From the NCBI GenBank assembly GCA_947495075.1, contig CANLXH010000001.1, forward strand, positions 1,878,654 to 1,942,653: 64,000 nucleotides of DNA, written 5' to 3'. Positions 24,884 through 34,793 of the stretch are shown here, one piece after another. Source of the stretch: an uncultured Croceitalea sp. GTDB taxonomy: Bacteria; Bacteroidota; Bacteroidia; Flavobacteriales; Flavobacteriaceae. The position numbers and the translations under genes are program-made. How positions within the stretch are numbered: position 1 is the stretch's first letter; each line of letters starts with the position of its first letter. The notes below the pieces were generated by a model. The model was not told where the DNA came from. It worked only from the letters and a program-made list of their open reading frames with translations, and did no database searches.

Positions 24884-26194
24884 GTTTACCCTCACCAATA
24901 AAAATGCCCCAATTAAAAAGAAAAGTGCCAAGAAAATAGTGCTGTTACGCATACTACCTGTTATTTGGGCTACAGCACCATACATGAGGGTACCAATTAC
25001 GATACCTATTTTCTCTGCTACATCATAAAAACTGAAAAACGAAGTGGTATCTGTAGTTTCTGGTAGAAACTTAGAATAGGTAGAACGAGACAAAGCTTGG
25101 ATGCCTCCCATCACAATACCAACAAGACCGGCAGCAATAAAGAAATCTGTTGGTGTAATTACAAAATAAGCGTATACACAAAGAAGTACCCAAACCAGAT
25201 TAACCCAAATTAAGGTTTTAATATTTCCATATTTCTTTGATAAAAATGCTGTTAGATATGCCCCAGCTATTGCAATTACTTGAATAATAAGAATGCTTGC
25301 AATAAGCCCAATTGTCCTAAAATCATCCGAACCCCAATCTACCTCTTCCTCACCAAAATAAGTAGCAATTAACATTACAGTTTGCACGGCCATACTATAG
25401 ACAAAAAAAGCACCCAAATATCTTTTAAGTTTTATTCGATTACCTAATTGTTTCCAAACACCCTTTAACTCCTTAAAACCATTTAAGATGATATTACGTC
25501 TTTCTCCTACGCGTTTGTATCCTTTTGGTAAATGTTTAAAGGTATACTGGCTAAATAATGCCCACCAAATTCCAACAGTCACAAAAGAAATTTTCATGGC
25601 TTTCATTTCAGCAGGACTACCAGCACTATCTTCCAGTCCGTATAATTTAGGGAGCATTACCATACTTAAATTAAAAAGCAATAGTAACACACTTCCAATA
25701 TAACCTAAAGAGAATCCTTTTGCACTAATACCATCTTGTTGCTCTGGATAAGCAATGTCTGGCAAATAAGAATTGTTAATAGCAAAACTCACCCAAAAAC
25801 CAACCAAACCAAAGAAATAGCACGCCAATCCAAAATAAACATTATCTAAAGAAAACCAGTATAAACCTATACAGGAAACTGCACCGAGATAACAAAAGAA
25901 CTTTAAAAATATTTTTTTGTTTCCCAAATAATCTGCTACACCCGAAATTAATGGTGTAACAATAGCGATAAATACAAAAGCTGCCGATGTTACATAACTA
26001 ATAAGTGGTGCACGAGCTATTTCGCCCCCAAATACAGTTACTTTTTCAATCTCTGCAACTCGGAATAAAGCTCCATAAAAAATAGGAAAAATAGCAGATG
26101 ATATAACTAAGCTATATACAGAATTTGCCCAATCATAAAATGCCCAAGCATTCAATAATTTTTTGGTTCCTTTTAAAGAAAATGTGGTTGTCAT
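24860..26194 (-). CDS. MFS transporter, UMF1/Atg22-like
   Basis: The 444-residue protein has about twelve membrane helices. The N-terminus LNAWAFYDWANSVYSLVISSAIFPIFY and the motif GIQALSRSTYSKFLPETTDTTSFFSFYDVAEKIG are characteristic of the UMF1 family of MFS proteins related to Atg22. The substrate is not known in bacteria. It is monocistronic, convergent with the GIN operon, and separated from the M48 gene by a terminator. Confidence 0.85.
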   Translation of the reverse strand: MTTTFSLKGTKKLLNAWAFYDWANSVYSLVISSAIFPIFYGALFRVAEIEKVTVFGGEIARAPLISYVTSAAFVFIAIVTPLISGVADYLGNKKIFLKFFCYLGAVSCIGLYWFSLDNVYFGLACYFFGLVGFWVSFAINNSYLPDIAYPEQQDGISAKGFSLGYIGSVLLLLFNLSMVMLPKLYGLEDSAGSPAEMKAMKISFVTVGIWWALFSQYTFKHLPKGYKRVGERRNIILNGFKELKGVWKQLGNRIKLKRYLGAFFVYSMAVQTVMLIATYFGEEEVDWGSDDFRTIGLIASILIIQVIAIAGAYLTAFLSKKYGNIKTLIWVNLVWVLLCVYAYFVITPTDFFIAAGLVGIVMGGIQALSRSTYSKFLPETTDTTSFFSFYDVAEKIGIVIGTLMYGAVAQITGSMRNSTIFLALFFLIGAFLLVRVNKKPQLNS

Positions 26195-26208
26195 GCTTAT
26201 AAAAGTAA

Positions 26209-26235
26209 AAAAGCTACTCTAAACGAGTAGCTTTT
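26209..26235 (-). terminator. rho-independent terminator of the M48 gene
   Basis: AAAAGCTACTC and GAGTAGCTTTT form an 11-bp stem with a 5-base loop, followed on the minus strand by TTTT. It lies 20 bases after the M48 peptidase stop. Confidence 0.85.
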
Positions 26236-26255
26236 ATCTATTTTATTTAATAAGC

Positions 26256-27065
26256 TTATTTAAAAGAAGTAACACCAAATTTAGCTGCTTCTTGTCTGGC
26301 CAAAGGTGCCCACGCAGTTAAATTGTTTATTCTTGTATCATTAGAAGGGTGAGTACTCATAAATTCGGGAGGTGCTTGCCCCCCACTTTTCGCTTTCATT
26401 CTTCTCCATAATTCTGCAGCTTCATTTGGGTTGTAACCAGCAATAGCCATAATTTGTAGACCAATTCTATCTGCTTCTGTTTCGTGACTTCTACTAAATG
26501 GCAACAATAATCCAACTTGTGAACCTATTCCATAGACTTGGTTAAACATCCCTCGTTTTCTTTCATCTTTGATGGCTACATTGCCTAAAACAGCACCTAT
26601 TTGTTGTCCATATGTGGCGGTCATACGCTGCGCTCCATGGTCTGCCAGTGCATGTGCAACTTCATGACCCATGACCACGGCCACACCTGTCTCAGTTTGA
26701 GTTATGGGTAAGATACCTGTATAAAAAACTATTTTTCCTCCAGGCATGGCCCATGCATTTACCGCATCATCATTTACCAGATTATACTCCCATTTATAAT
26801 CATTTAGATAACCAGGATAACCATTGGCATCCAACCAGCGTTCTGCTGCCGAAGCTATACGTTGCCCTACATTCTTTATCATTTGCGACTCTGCTGTACC
26901 TTTAACAACTTTGTTCTCACTTAAGAACTGATCATATTGTGCGAATGCTGTTGGAAAAATTTGACTATTTGGAAAAGCATTTAATGTGCTTTTTCCCGTA
27001 AACGGATTTGTTTTACACGCAGCAACTATCACGAATATTGCCACAGTTAAAATTAATTTTTTCAT
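26256..27065 (-). CDS. M48 family metalloprotease (lipoprotein)
   Basis: The 269-residue protein has a lipoprotein signal (MKKLILTVAIFVIVAACKTNP, Cys at 17). The zinc motif HEVAH is in VVMGHEVAHALADHG, and a third ligand Glu in SRSHETEADRIG, as in the Oma1/LoiP/BepA group. It probably cleaves or quality-controls envelope proteins in the periplasm. It is monocistronic with its own terminator. Confidence 0.9.
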   Translation of the reverse strand: MKKLILTVAIFVIVAACKTNPFTGKSTLNAFPNSQIFPTAFAQYDQFLSENKVVKGTAESQMIKNVGQRIASAAERWLDANGYPGYLNDYKWEYNLVNDDAVNAWAMPGGKIVFYTGILPITQTETGVAVVMGHEVAHALADHGAQRMTATYGQQIGAVLGNVAIKDERKRGMFNQVYGIGSQVGLLLPFSRSHETEADRIGLQIMAIAGYNPNEAAELWRRMKAKSGGQAPPEFMSTHPSNDTRINNLTAWAPLARQEAAKFGVTSFK

Positions 27066-27099
27066 AGTATAGTGTTTGTAACTAGTAAATTACAAAAAT

Positions 27100-29499
27100 T
27101 TATTTAGCTGAAATATATAATGAAGTAAAGTCTTTTCGTACTTCAATACTATTATCTCCATTCAATTTTATTGATTCAAAATCAACTATCTCATTGTCTA
27201 TTTCAACAGATTTTATCTTAAAAGGAAGACCGTGAAAATGAAGCTTTATAATTTTGTAACCCGTAATATAACTACCATCTTTAAACTGTTGGATACTCAT
27301 TCCTCCAGGCTTACCTTTAAGCTTAAAATTACGAAGACTGTAACGTCCTTTCTTGTAATCATAACCATCTTGTTGGTCTTCATAAACTGTTGATGTTTCT
27401 ACTCCTTCTTTAAAATAAACATCAATCTTAAGTTCTGTAATATCTTTTTCTCCTACATACTGTTGAACTGGATATTTTGGAATCATAGCTCCTTCTTTAA
27501 TAAATAAAGGAATTTTATCTATTCCTGCAGAAACCCATTTTTCTGCACCACCATCAACTATTTCTTCAGTCCAATAATTATACCATCTTCCTTTTGGTAT
27601 ATACATTCTTCTTCCTTGCGAATTTGGTTCTTGAACTGGACAGACCAATATTTGTTCTCCAAATAGGAATTCATCTGTTCTAAAATGCGTTTGACTATCC
27701 TCCTGATCATAAAAAACCAAAGATTGTAACATTGGTAATCCTTCTTTAATATACTTGTAAAACATAGTGTAGAGATATGGTAGTAATTCATATCTAAGCT
27801 CTATGAATTTTCTAACAATATCTGTGACTTCTGTTCCAAAAGACCAAGGCTCTTGCTCTCCATGATCACCACTAGAATGTACTCTACAGAAAGGGTGAAA
27901 AACACCAAGTTGTACCCATCTTGCAAATAATTCTCCATTGGGTTGTTCTGCAAAACCACCAATATCTGACCCTACAAAAGAATATCCACTCATGCACATA
28001 CGTTGCATTTGTACATTAGCAATCCACAAGTGTTCCCATGTAGCAACATTATCTCCAGTCCACGTAGCACAATAACGTTGCGTACCAGAATAGCCCGCTC
28101 TTGTTAAAACAAATGGTCTTCGAGGGAAAGTGAATTTTTTTAATCCGTTAAATGTAGCTCTTACCATTTGCATACCGTAAACATTATGAGCTTTTCTGTG
28201 GCTACAAGGGTGACCATCATAATCATGACGCACATCCATATTTGCAGTTTTAGAAGGCACTTCCATTACCGCTGGTTCATTCATATCATTCCAAACGCCA
28301 TGTACGCCCACATCTGCAATCATCTCTTTATACAAACCAGACCACCACTCTCGAACTTTTGGGTCTGTAAAATCTGGGAATTTACATTCTCCAGGCCAAA
28401 CTTTACCTTTAAAATGTGGTCCATCTGCTCTGCGACAAAAGAAACCATTATCCATTGCCTGTTGGTATACCCAGTAGTCTCGATCAATTTTAATACCCGG
28501 ATCAATCATGGTCACGGTTTTAAAACCATCTTTTTGCAAATCCTCAACCATTTTTTTAGGATTTGGAAAACGCTGGTTATCCCATGTAAAACAACGAAAC
28601 CCTTCCATGTAATCGATATCTAAATAAATAGCATCACAAGGTATTTTTAGCGCTCTAAATTTGCTTGTAATATCTTTTACCTTTTTTTCTGGATAATAAC
28701 TCCATTTGGACTGATGAAAGCCTAATGCCCATAAAGGTGGTAGTTCTGGCACACCGGTTAAATTTGTATATGACTCTACAACCTGACTAATCTTAGGTCC
28801 ATAAAAGAAGTAGTAATTCATTTCACCACCGTCTGCCCAGAAACTTGTAATATTCCTACGTTCATGAGCAAAATCGAAATATGTCCTAAATGAATTATCA
28901 AAGAAGATTCCGTAAGCTATATTCTTATTTAGCCCTACATAAAAAGGTATTGACTTATACAATGGTTCCTGATCTTTGCCATAAGCATAAGAATCTGTTG
29001 CCCAGTTATTTATACGTTTGCCCTTTAGGTTAGTATGCGAAGCTTTATCACCCATGCCATAATAACTTTCGGCAGATTGGGTGACTTTACTCATTTTAAC
29101 TATATTACCCCCATATTCATAGCTTTCTTCCCAGTGAAAACCTTGCTCATCTTCGTTAATAATATTATCTTCTAAATCTGTGATTTGTACTTTTAAGTTA
29201 GATTTTTTTATATAAATCTTAATTTTACCTGTAGTAATTACATATTCAGGTGGCTCTTCTTTTACATCTAACTCATTATAACCTAAACTTACATCATCAC
29301 TTATAGCGTATGAAAAATCAGGTTCAAATACGTGTTCTGTAGCATATCTAAATCTAATTACACTGTCACGCATAACTGTTATTTCTAAGATTACTCCATT
29401 TTGAGTGGTAAAATAAATTTTATCACTATCCTGTCTGAACTCAGTAATCTGATTGGGATACTGATTGCCCCTTCTTTCGATTTCAGTATTAGTAATCAT
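27100..29499 (-). CDS. glycoside hydrolase family 31 (alpha-glucosidase)
   Basis: The 799-residue enzyme has the GH31 nucleophile in GVWNDMNEPAV (Asp405). The likely acid/base Asp is in WTGDNVATWEHL, and an N-terminal beta-sandwich and C-terminal beta domains are present. No signal peptide is seen, so it should act in the cytoplasm on alpha-linked oligosaccharides. It lies 103 bases downstream of glgB on the same strand, which fits alpha-glucan metabolism. Exact specificity cannot be read from the sequence. Confidence 0.9.
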   Translation of the reverse strand: MITNTEIERRGNQYPNQITEFRQDSDKIYFTTQNGVILEITVMRDSVIRFRYATEHVFEPDFSYAISDDVSLGYNELDVKEEPPEYVITTGKIKIYIKKSNLKVQITDLEDNIINEDEQGFHWEESYEYGGNIVKMSKVTQSAESYYGMGDKASHTNLKGKRINNWATDSYAYGKDQEPLYKSIPFYVGLNKNIAYGIFFDNSFRTYFDFAHERRNITSFWADGGEMNYYFFYGPKISQVVESYTNLTGVPELPPLWALGFHQSKWSYYPEKKVKDITSKFRALKIPCDAIYLDIDYMEGFRCFTWDNQRFPNPKKMVEDLQKDGFKTVTMIDPGIKIDRDYWVYQQAMDNGFFCRRADGPHFKGKVWPGECKFPDFTDPKVREWWSGLYKEMIADVGVHGVWNDMNEPAVMEVPSKTANMDVRHDYDGHPCSHRKAHNVYGMQMVRATFNGLKKFTFPRRPFVLTRAGYSGTQRYCATWTGDNVATWEHLWIANVQMQRMCMSGYSFVGSDIGGFAEQPNGELFARWVQLGVFHPFCRVHSSGDHGEQEPWSFGTEVTDIVRKFIELRYELLPYLYTMFYKYIKEGLPMLQSLVFYDQEDSQTHFRTDEFLFGEQILVCPVQEPNSQGRRMYIPKGRWYNYWTEEIVDGGAEKWVSAGIDKIPLFIKEGAMIPKYPVQQYVGEKDITELKIDVYFKEGVETSTVYEDQQDGYDYKKGRYSLRNFKLKGKPGGMSIQQFKDGSYITGYKIIKLHFHGLPFKIKSVEIDNEIVDFESIKLNGDNSIEVRKDFTSLYISAK

Positions 29500-29602
29500 A
29501 GATTTTTATTTAATAAGCTTAACAAAAAAAGAACATTAGACCGAGATTATGAAAAGATGTTTTCAACAGTGAATATACTACAACGATGTAGTAAGTACTT
29601 TT

Positions 29603-31498
29603 CTATTTGAAAATTTGTACACTAAGTGGTGGTAAGGTTATTTTAAACGAATATTCTCTACCATGCATAGCCTTTTTCGTAGGTTTTACAGTTTTTATTC
29701 CGGCACCATTCCCACCATACTTAGAGTCATCACTATTGAAAATCTGTCTCAATTGTTTTTCTTTTGAAACGCCGATGCCATAATCTTCTCTTGGTACAGG
29801 TGTAAGGTTACATACAATAATTAAATCGTTCTTAGCATCATGTCCTTTGCGCAAATATGTAAGGACTGAGTTTTCACTATCTCCATAATCTATCCATTCA
29901 AAACCTTCAGGACTAAACTGTTTTTCATGCAGTGCGGGGTAATTTTTATAAATAGTATTTAAATCTTTTATAATATTCTGAATACCAGAATGAAAATCGT
30001 ACTCGGTAAGGTGCCAATCTAGGCTTTGTTGAAAATTCCATTCAGAAGTTTGTCCAAATTCACCCCCCATAAAAATTAAATTGGTTCCTGGATGTGTAAA
30101 CATGTACCCAAATAACAGTCTTAAATTAGCAAAACGCTGCCATTCATCACCAGGCATTCTATATACCAATGACTGTTTACCATAAACTACCTCATCATGA
30201 GAAAAAGGTAACATAAAATTTTCGGTAAAGGCATAAGTCATACTAAAGGTTAAATCGTTCTGGTGGTGTTTTCTGTAAATAGGCTCTTTTTTAAAGTATT
30301 CTAAAGTATCGTGCATCCATCCCATCATCCATTTCATGCCAAAACCAAGTCCCCCAAAATGAACAGGTTTAGAAACACCGCTAAAAGCTGTAGATTCCTC
30401 GGCAATAGTTTGCACTCCATTAAAACTTGCATATACCTCTTGATTCATCTCTCTGATAAAAGACATTGCCTCTAGATTTTCATTATTACCATACATATTA
30501 GGCTCCCATTCCCCATCTTCTCTGGAGTAATCTAAATACAACATTGAGGCAACAGCATCTACTCGTAATCCATCTACATGATACTGATCTAACCAAAAGA
30601 TGGCATTACTAATTAAAAAAGCACGTACTTCGTTTCTGCCATAATTAAAAATCAAACTTTTCCAATCAGGATGGTAACCTCTTCTTCTATCTGGATGTTC
30701 ATAAAGATGAGAACCATCAAAAAATCCTAGTCCATGTGCATCTTCAGGGAAATGAGATGGCACCCAATCAAGAATTACACCAATATCAGCTCGGTGTAAT
30801 TTATCTACTAAAAGCTTAAAATCTTCTGGTTTACCAAAGCGTGAAGTAGGTGCAAAATATCCTGTTAATTGATAACCCCAAGATGGGTCATAAGGATATT
30901 CCATAATAGGCATAAGTTCCACATGGGTAAAACCCATTTCTTTAACATAGGATACCAAATCTTCAGCTAATTCAGCATATGAAAGAAAATTATTATCATT
31001 TGTTCTTTTCCAAGAACCCAAGTGTACTTCATAAACAGAATATGGCTTATCCAAAGCATTTTTGGTTTCCCTAGATTCCATCCACTTTTTATCCTTCCAC
31101 TCGTATGATGCATCCCAAACAACAGAGGCTGTTTTTGGAGGATGCTCACATAATCTAGCAAAAGGGTCTGCTTTTTCTGTAATAATATCATTATTATTAG
31201 AAGTAATCCTATACTTATATAGTGCTCCTTTAGCAACGCCAGGTATAAAGCCTTCCCATATTCCGCTAGAATCCCAACGAACATTTAGTTTATGTTCATT
31301 ATCATTCCAAAAATTAAAATCTCCAACCACAGAAATAGATTTTGCAGAAGGTGCCCAAACTGCAAAATAAACTCCGTTAACTCCATTCAACTCCATGATA
31401 TGAGAACCCAATTTCTCATAAAGTCTATAATGTTTCCCTCCTTTAAATAAATCTATATCAAAATCTGTAAAAAGACTATGTGTTAAGACCTCTGCCAT
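29603..31498 (-). CDS. glgB: 1,4-alpha-glucan branching enzyme
   Basis: The 631-residue enzyme has an N-terminal CBM48-like domain (VYFAVWAPSAKSISVVGDFNFW) and a GH13 catalytic barrel. The nucleophile is in GLRVDAVASMLYLDY, the acid in TIAEESTAFSG and the third Asp in FSHDEVVYGK. It adds alpha-1,6 branches to glycogen. Neither glgA nor glgC is in the window, so the rest of glycogen synthesis must lie elsewhere. It is followed by the GH31 gene. Confidence 0.95.
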   Translation of the reverse strand: MAEVLTHSLFTDFDIDLFKGGKHYRLYEKLGSHIMELNGVNGVYFAVWAPSAKSISVVGDFNFWNDNEHKLNVRWDSSGIWEGFIPGVAKGALYKYRITSNNNDIITEKADPFARLCEHPPKTASVVWDASYEWKDKKWMESRETKNALDKPYSVYEVHLGSWKRTNDNNFLSYAELAEDLVSYVKEMGFTHVELMPIMEYPYDPSWGYQLTGYFAPTSRFGKPEDFKLLVDKLHRADIGVILDWVPSHFPEDAHGLGFFDGSHLYEHPDRRRGYHPDWKSLIFNYGRNEVRAFLISNAIFWLDQYHVDGLRVDAVASMLYLDYSREDGEWEPNMYGNNENLEAMSFIREMNQEVYASFNGVQTIAEESTAFSGVSKPVHFGGLGFGMKWMMGWMHDTLEYFKKEPIYRKHHQNDLTFSMTYAFTENFMLPFSHDEVVYGKQSLVYRMPGDEWQRFANLRLLFGYMFTHPGTNLIFMGGEFGQTSEWNFQQSLDWHLTEYDFHSGIQNIIKDLNTIYKNYPALHEKQFSPEGFEWIDYGDSENSVLTYLRKGHDAKNDLIIVCNLTPVPREDYGIGVSKEKQLRQIFNSDDSKYGGNGAGIKTVKPTKKAMHGREYSFKITLPPLSVQIFK

Positions 31499-31542
31499 GG
31501 CTTTTAATTAAGTGAATTACAATATTACACATCTTTAATAAA

Positions 31543-31550
31543 GATACCCC
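31543..31550 (-). promoter_or_regulatory. probable -7 element of glgB
   Basis: On the minus strand TATCTTTA differs from TAnnTTTG only in the last base and lies 45 bases upstream of the glgB ATG. Confidence 0.35.
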
Positions 31551-31664
31551 TATTAAGGGCTACAATTAAGAAATTACAAGAATAAATCAAAAGTGGAACG
31601 CTTTTTGATTCATTGTATTTCATGTTTAAAGAATTATAACCATTTCAATTCAAAATCAAAAATT

Positions 31665-32225
31665 ATGCGAAAAATTAAACTCATTTTAGGTGCATTAGTA
31701 ACCCTCTTTATAATGTCTTGTGAAGGTCCACAAGGTCCTCCAGGTTTTGATGGTCTTAATGGCCAAAACGGTGAAGATGCTGTAAACATATTAGGAAAAG
31801 TAGTAGAAATTCAAGGTACGTTTTCTGCTGCAAATGACTTTTCAATATCTTATGAGTTTCCTGATACTGTAGAAGTTTTTGAGTCGGACCTAGTTTTGGT
31901 TTATTTATTGTTTGAGCAAGTGGATGATCCAAATGGCGGAGACCCAATTGATGTCTGGAGACTTTTACCACAAACTAGAATACTAGACCAAGGTCTTTTA
32001 CAGTACAATTTTGATCACACATTTACTGATGTAAATATATTTTTAGAATCAGATTTTGATTTATCCACATTGCCAGCTGGCGATACAGATGACCAAATTT
32101 TTAGAATTGCAGTAGTACCCGCAGAATTTGGAACAGATAATAATATAGATGTATCCAATCTAAATGCAGTTATGGGAGCTTTAAAAGTAGATACAGATAA
32201 TGTCGAAACTTCTGTTTTAAACTAA
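31665..32225 (+). CDS. lipoprotein with a collagen-like Gly-X-Y stretch
   Basis: The 186-residue protein has a lipoprotein signal (MRKIKLILGALVTLFIMSCE, Cys at 19). It is followed directly by six Gly-X-Y triplets (residues 21-38, GPQGPPGFDGLNGQNGED) and an acidic beta-rich domain of unknown type. The triplets may form a short trimeric stalk, which is an inference. The ATG at 31665 is chosen for the signal peptide; upstream in-frame starts would add a non-signal tail. It is monocistronic and ends at a terminator. Confidence 0.75.
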   Translation: MRKIKLILGALVTLFIMSCEGPQGPPGFDGLNGQNGEDAVNILGKVVEIQGTFSAANDFSISYEFPDTVEVFESDLVLVYLLFEQVDDPNGGDPIDVWRLLPQTRILDQGLLQYNFDHTFTDVNIFLESDFDLSTLPAGDTDDQIFRIAVVPAEFGTDNNIDVSNLNAVMGALKVDTDNVETSVLN

Positions 32226-32246
32226 GCATTTTTATAAGAACATATG

Positions 32247-32280
32247 AAAACCCATCTCTATCCTGATTTGGGTTTTTTTT
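32247..32280 (+). terminator. terminator after the collagen-like lipoprotein
   Basis: AAAACCCA and TGGGTTTT form a stem with an internal ATC/GAT pairing option, followed by a run of T. Confidence 0.65.
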
Positions 32281-32345
32281 GATTTTAATAAAGTCTAATT
32301 TTGAAAGGAAATGACGAATTAAACGTCTTAATAGAAAAGAAAAAG

Positions 32346-32849
32346 ATGGGAAAAAATATTGCTATACTATTTTTACTAATTCTTTCAGCTTGTAAAGGAG
32401 TATCACAAGAAGAAAAAGAAATTGCTAAAAATAAAAATGAAGAAAAAATTACTTATCCAGTAACTAAGACAGACGCCGAATGGAAAGCCGAACTTACAGA
32501 TATAGAATATTACGTTCTTAGAAAAGCTGCAACAGAAAATTCTTTTAGTAGTGACTTATTAAATAATAAAGCTAAAGGAGTTTATGTTTGTGCAGGTTGT
32601 GCAACACCTCTTTTTAAGAGCGAAAATAAATTTAAATCTGGTACTGGGTGGCCTTCTTTTGATCAAGAAATTGAAGGTAACGTAGCCTATGATGTAGATT
32701 ATAAAATAGGCTATGCAAGAACAGAAGAGCATTGTGCTACATGTGGTGGTCATTTAGGACATGTTTTTAATGATGGTCCCAGGGAAACTACTGGGCAAAG
32801 ACATTGTATAAATGGAGCTGCTTTGGACTTTATACCAACACCAGAATGA
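32346..32849 (+). CDS. msrB: peptide-methionine (R)-S-oxide reductase, exported lipoprotein form
   Basis: The 167-residue protein has a lipoprotein signal ([18 protein letters not shown], Cys at 16) before a complete MsrB domain. The structural zinc motifs CAGC and CATC and the catalytic Cys in [11 protein letters not shown] are present. It reduces methionine-R-sulfoxide in proteins and here should act in the envelope. The ATG at 32346 is chosen for the signal. Its TGA overlaps the ATG of the next msrB (ATGA). Confidence 0.92.
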   Translation: MGKNIAILFLLILSACKGVSQEEKEIAKNKNEEKITYPVTKTDAEWKAELTDIEYYVLRKAATENSFSSDLLNNKAKGVYVCAGCATPLFKSENKFKSGTGWPSFDQEIEGNVAYDVDYKIGYARTEEHCATCGGHLGHVFNDGPRETTGQRHCINGAALDFIPTPE

Positions 32850-33259
32850 GAAAATATGGAGTGGAAAAAACTGAAGAAGAGTGGAAAAAAGAACTCTCTC
32901 CAGAAGAGTATTATGTCTTAAGACAAAAAGGTACAGAACGACCACATACAGGAGAACTAAATCTACATTTTAAAAATGGAAATTACCATTGCAGAGCTTG
33001 TAAAGCAAAATTGTTTGAAAGCGAGCATAAGTTTGAAAGTGGTTGTGGCTGGCCTTCTTTTGATAAGTCGGTAGAGGGTGCCATAGAGTATATTAAAGAC
33101 ACTACTCATGGCATGATTCGCACAGAAACTGTATGTGCTAATTGTGGTGGTCATCTAGGGCATGTTTTTAGTGATGGCCCAAAGGAAACTACAGGGCAGC
33201 GCTATTGTATAAATTCGATTAGCATTGGTTTTGATTCTGAATATAAAGAACAATCTTAG
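32846..33259 (+). CDS. msrB: peptide-methionine (R)-S-oxide reductase, cytosolic form
   Basis: The 137-residue MsrB lacks a signal peptide and begins [13 protein letters not shown]. The zinc motifs CRAC and CANC and the catalytic Cys in [11 protein letters not shown] are intact. It overlaps the upstream msrB by 4 bases, so the two are translationally coupled. The pair covers envelope and cytoplasm. The sequences differ enough that this is an old duplication. Confidence 0.92.
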   Translation: MRKYGVEKTEEEWKKELSPEEYYVLRQKGTERPHTGELNLHFKNGNYHCRACKAKLFESEHKFESGCGWPSFDKSVEGAIEYIKDTTHGMIRTETVCANCGGHLGHVFSDGPKETTGQRYCINSISIGFDSEYKEQS

Positions 33260-33349
33260 TAAGTTTCCAAATATAGAGACTAGGGTTTCAGAAAATTTAA
33301 CCACATACAAAACATGTAATGAGATAGTCTAAAATCTAGAACTCTTCAC

Positions 33350-33357
33350 TATCTTTG
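33350..33357 (+). promoter_or_regulatory. -7 promoter element of lpdA
   Basis: TATCTTTG matches TAnnTTTG and lies 33 bases upstream of the lpdA ATG. Confidence 0.5.
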
Positions 33358-33390
33358 CATTTCCATTTTAACAACTAAAATCTTTACAGA

Positions 33391-34782
33391 ATGAGCAATT
33401 TTGATGTTATTGTTTTAGGTAGTGGCCCAGGTGGTTATGTAACTGCAATTAGAGCTTCTCAATTAGGTTTAAAAACAGCTATTATAGAAAAGGAAAACCT
33501 TGGTGGCGTTTGTTTAAATTGGGGGTGTATTCCAACCAAAGCATTATTAAAATCTGCACAAGTATTTGAATATTTAAAGCATGCTGAAGATTATGGTCTA
33601 AACGTAAAGAAAGTAGAGCATGATTTTGATGCTGTTGTAAAAAGAAGTAGAAATGCCGCTGACGGAATGAGCAAAGGAGTTCAATTCCTAATGAAAAAAA
33701 ATAAAATTGAAGTTTTAAAAGGATACGGGAAAATCTTACCAGGCAAGAAAGTTGTTGTTAAAGGTGAAAATGGAGACCCAGCCGAATATACAGCTAATCA
33801 CATTATAATTGCAACTGGAGCTCGTAGTAGAGAATTACCAAACCTACCTCAAGATGGAAAAAAAGTTATTGGTTATCGTGAAGCAATGACTTTAGACAAA
33901 CAACCTAAGAAACTTATTGTAGTTGGTAGTGGAGCTATTGGTATTGAATTCGCCTACTTCTACAATAGTATGGGGACAGAAGTAACGGTTGTTGAATATT
34001 TACCAAAAATAGTACCTGTAGAAGATGAAGACGTTTCAAAACAATTAGAACGTAGTTTTAAAAAGACGGGAATAAAAATAAAAACATCAGCAGAAGTTAC
34101 TAAAGTAGATGTATCTGGCGATGGTGTAAAAGCTACTATAAAAACAGCTAAAGGTGAAGAAATTTTAGAAGCCGATGTTGTGCTTTCTGCCGTAGGTATT
34201 AAAACTAATATAGAAAATATAGGTCTAGAAGAAGTTGGTATTGCCACAGATAAAGATAAAATTTTAGTTAACGATTACTATCAAACAAATATTCCAGGAT
34301 ATTATGCTATTGGAGACGTTACCCCAGGTCAAGCTCTGGCGCATGTTGCCTCGGCAGAAGGAATTCTTTGTGTTGAAAAAATTGCTGGAATGCATGTTGA
34401 AGCTTTAGATTATGGTAACATTCCAGGTTGTACTTATTGTTCGCCAGAAATTGCTTCAGTTGGGTTAACCGAAAAGCAAGCAAAAGAAAAGGGATACGAT
34501 ATCAAAGTTGGGAAATTTCCTTTCTCGGCTAGTGGTAAAGCCAAAGCTTCTGGAAATTCTGATGGATTTGTAAAAGTAATTTTTGATGCTAAATATGGAG
34601 AATGGCTAGGCTGCCATATGATTGGTGCTGGAGTTACAGATATGATTGCTGAAGCTGTTCTAGGACGTAAGTTAGAAACTACGGGGCATGAAGTCCTTAA
34701 AACAGTTCATCCACACCCAACAATGAGTGAGGCGGTTATGGAAGCCGTAGCAGCTGCTTATGACGAAGTAATTCACCTATAA
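33391..34782 (+). CDS. lpdA: dihydrolipoyl dehydrogenase
   Basis: The 463-residue flavoprotein is the E3 component of 2-oxoacid dehydrogenase complexes. The FAD motif GSGPGGY (10-16), the redox disulfide C41LNWGC46, the NAD motif VVGSGAIGIEFAYF and the C-terminal HPHPTMSE base are intact. It has its own promoter. The genes for the other components are not nearby. A DUF3817 gene follows after 11 bases. Confidence 0.96.
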   Translation: MSNFDVIVLGSGPGGYVTAIRASQLGLKTAIIEKENLGGVCLNWGCIPTKALLKSAQVFEYLKHAEDYGLNVKKVEHDFDAVVKRSRNAADGMSKGVQFLMKKNKIEVLKGYGKILPGKKVVVKGENGDPAEYTANHIIIATGARSRELPNLPQDGKKVIGYREAMTLDKQPKKLIVVGSGAIGIEFAYFYNSMGTEVTVVEYLPKIVPVEDEDVSKQLERSFKKTGIKIKTSAEVTKVDVSGDGVKATIKTAKGEEILEADVVLSAVGIKTNIENIGLEEVGIATDKDKILVNDYYQTNIPGYYAIGDVTPGQALAHVASAEGILCVEKIAGMHVEALDYGNIPGCTYCSPEIASVGLTEKQAKEKGYDIKVGKFPFSASGKAKASGNSDGFVKVIFDAKYGEWLGCHMIGAGVTDMIAEAVLGRKLETTGHEVLKTVHPHPTMSEAVMEAVAAAYDEVIHL

Positions 34783-34793
34783 TAATACTTAAT

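Noticed and set aside
27558-28623. Several open frames of 60-150 codons on both strands inside the GH31 gene
   Set aside because: They overlap a clearly conserved enzyme, have no family features and no start signals; they are shadow frames.
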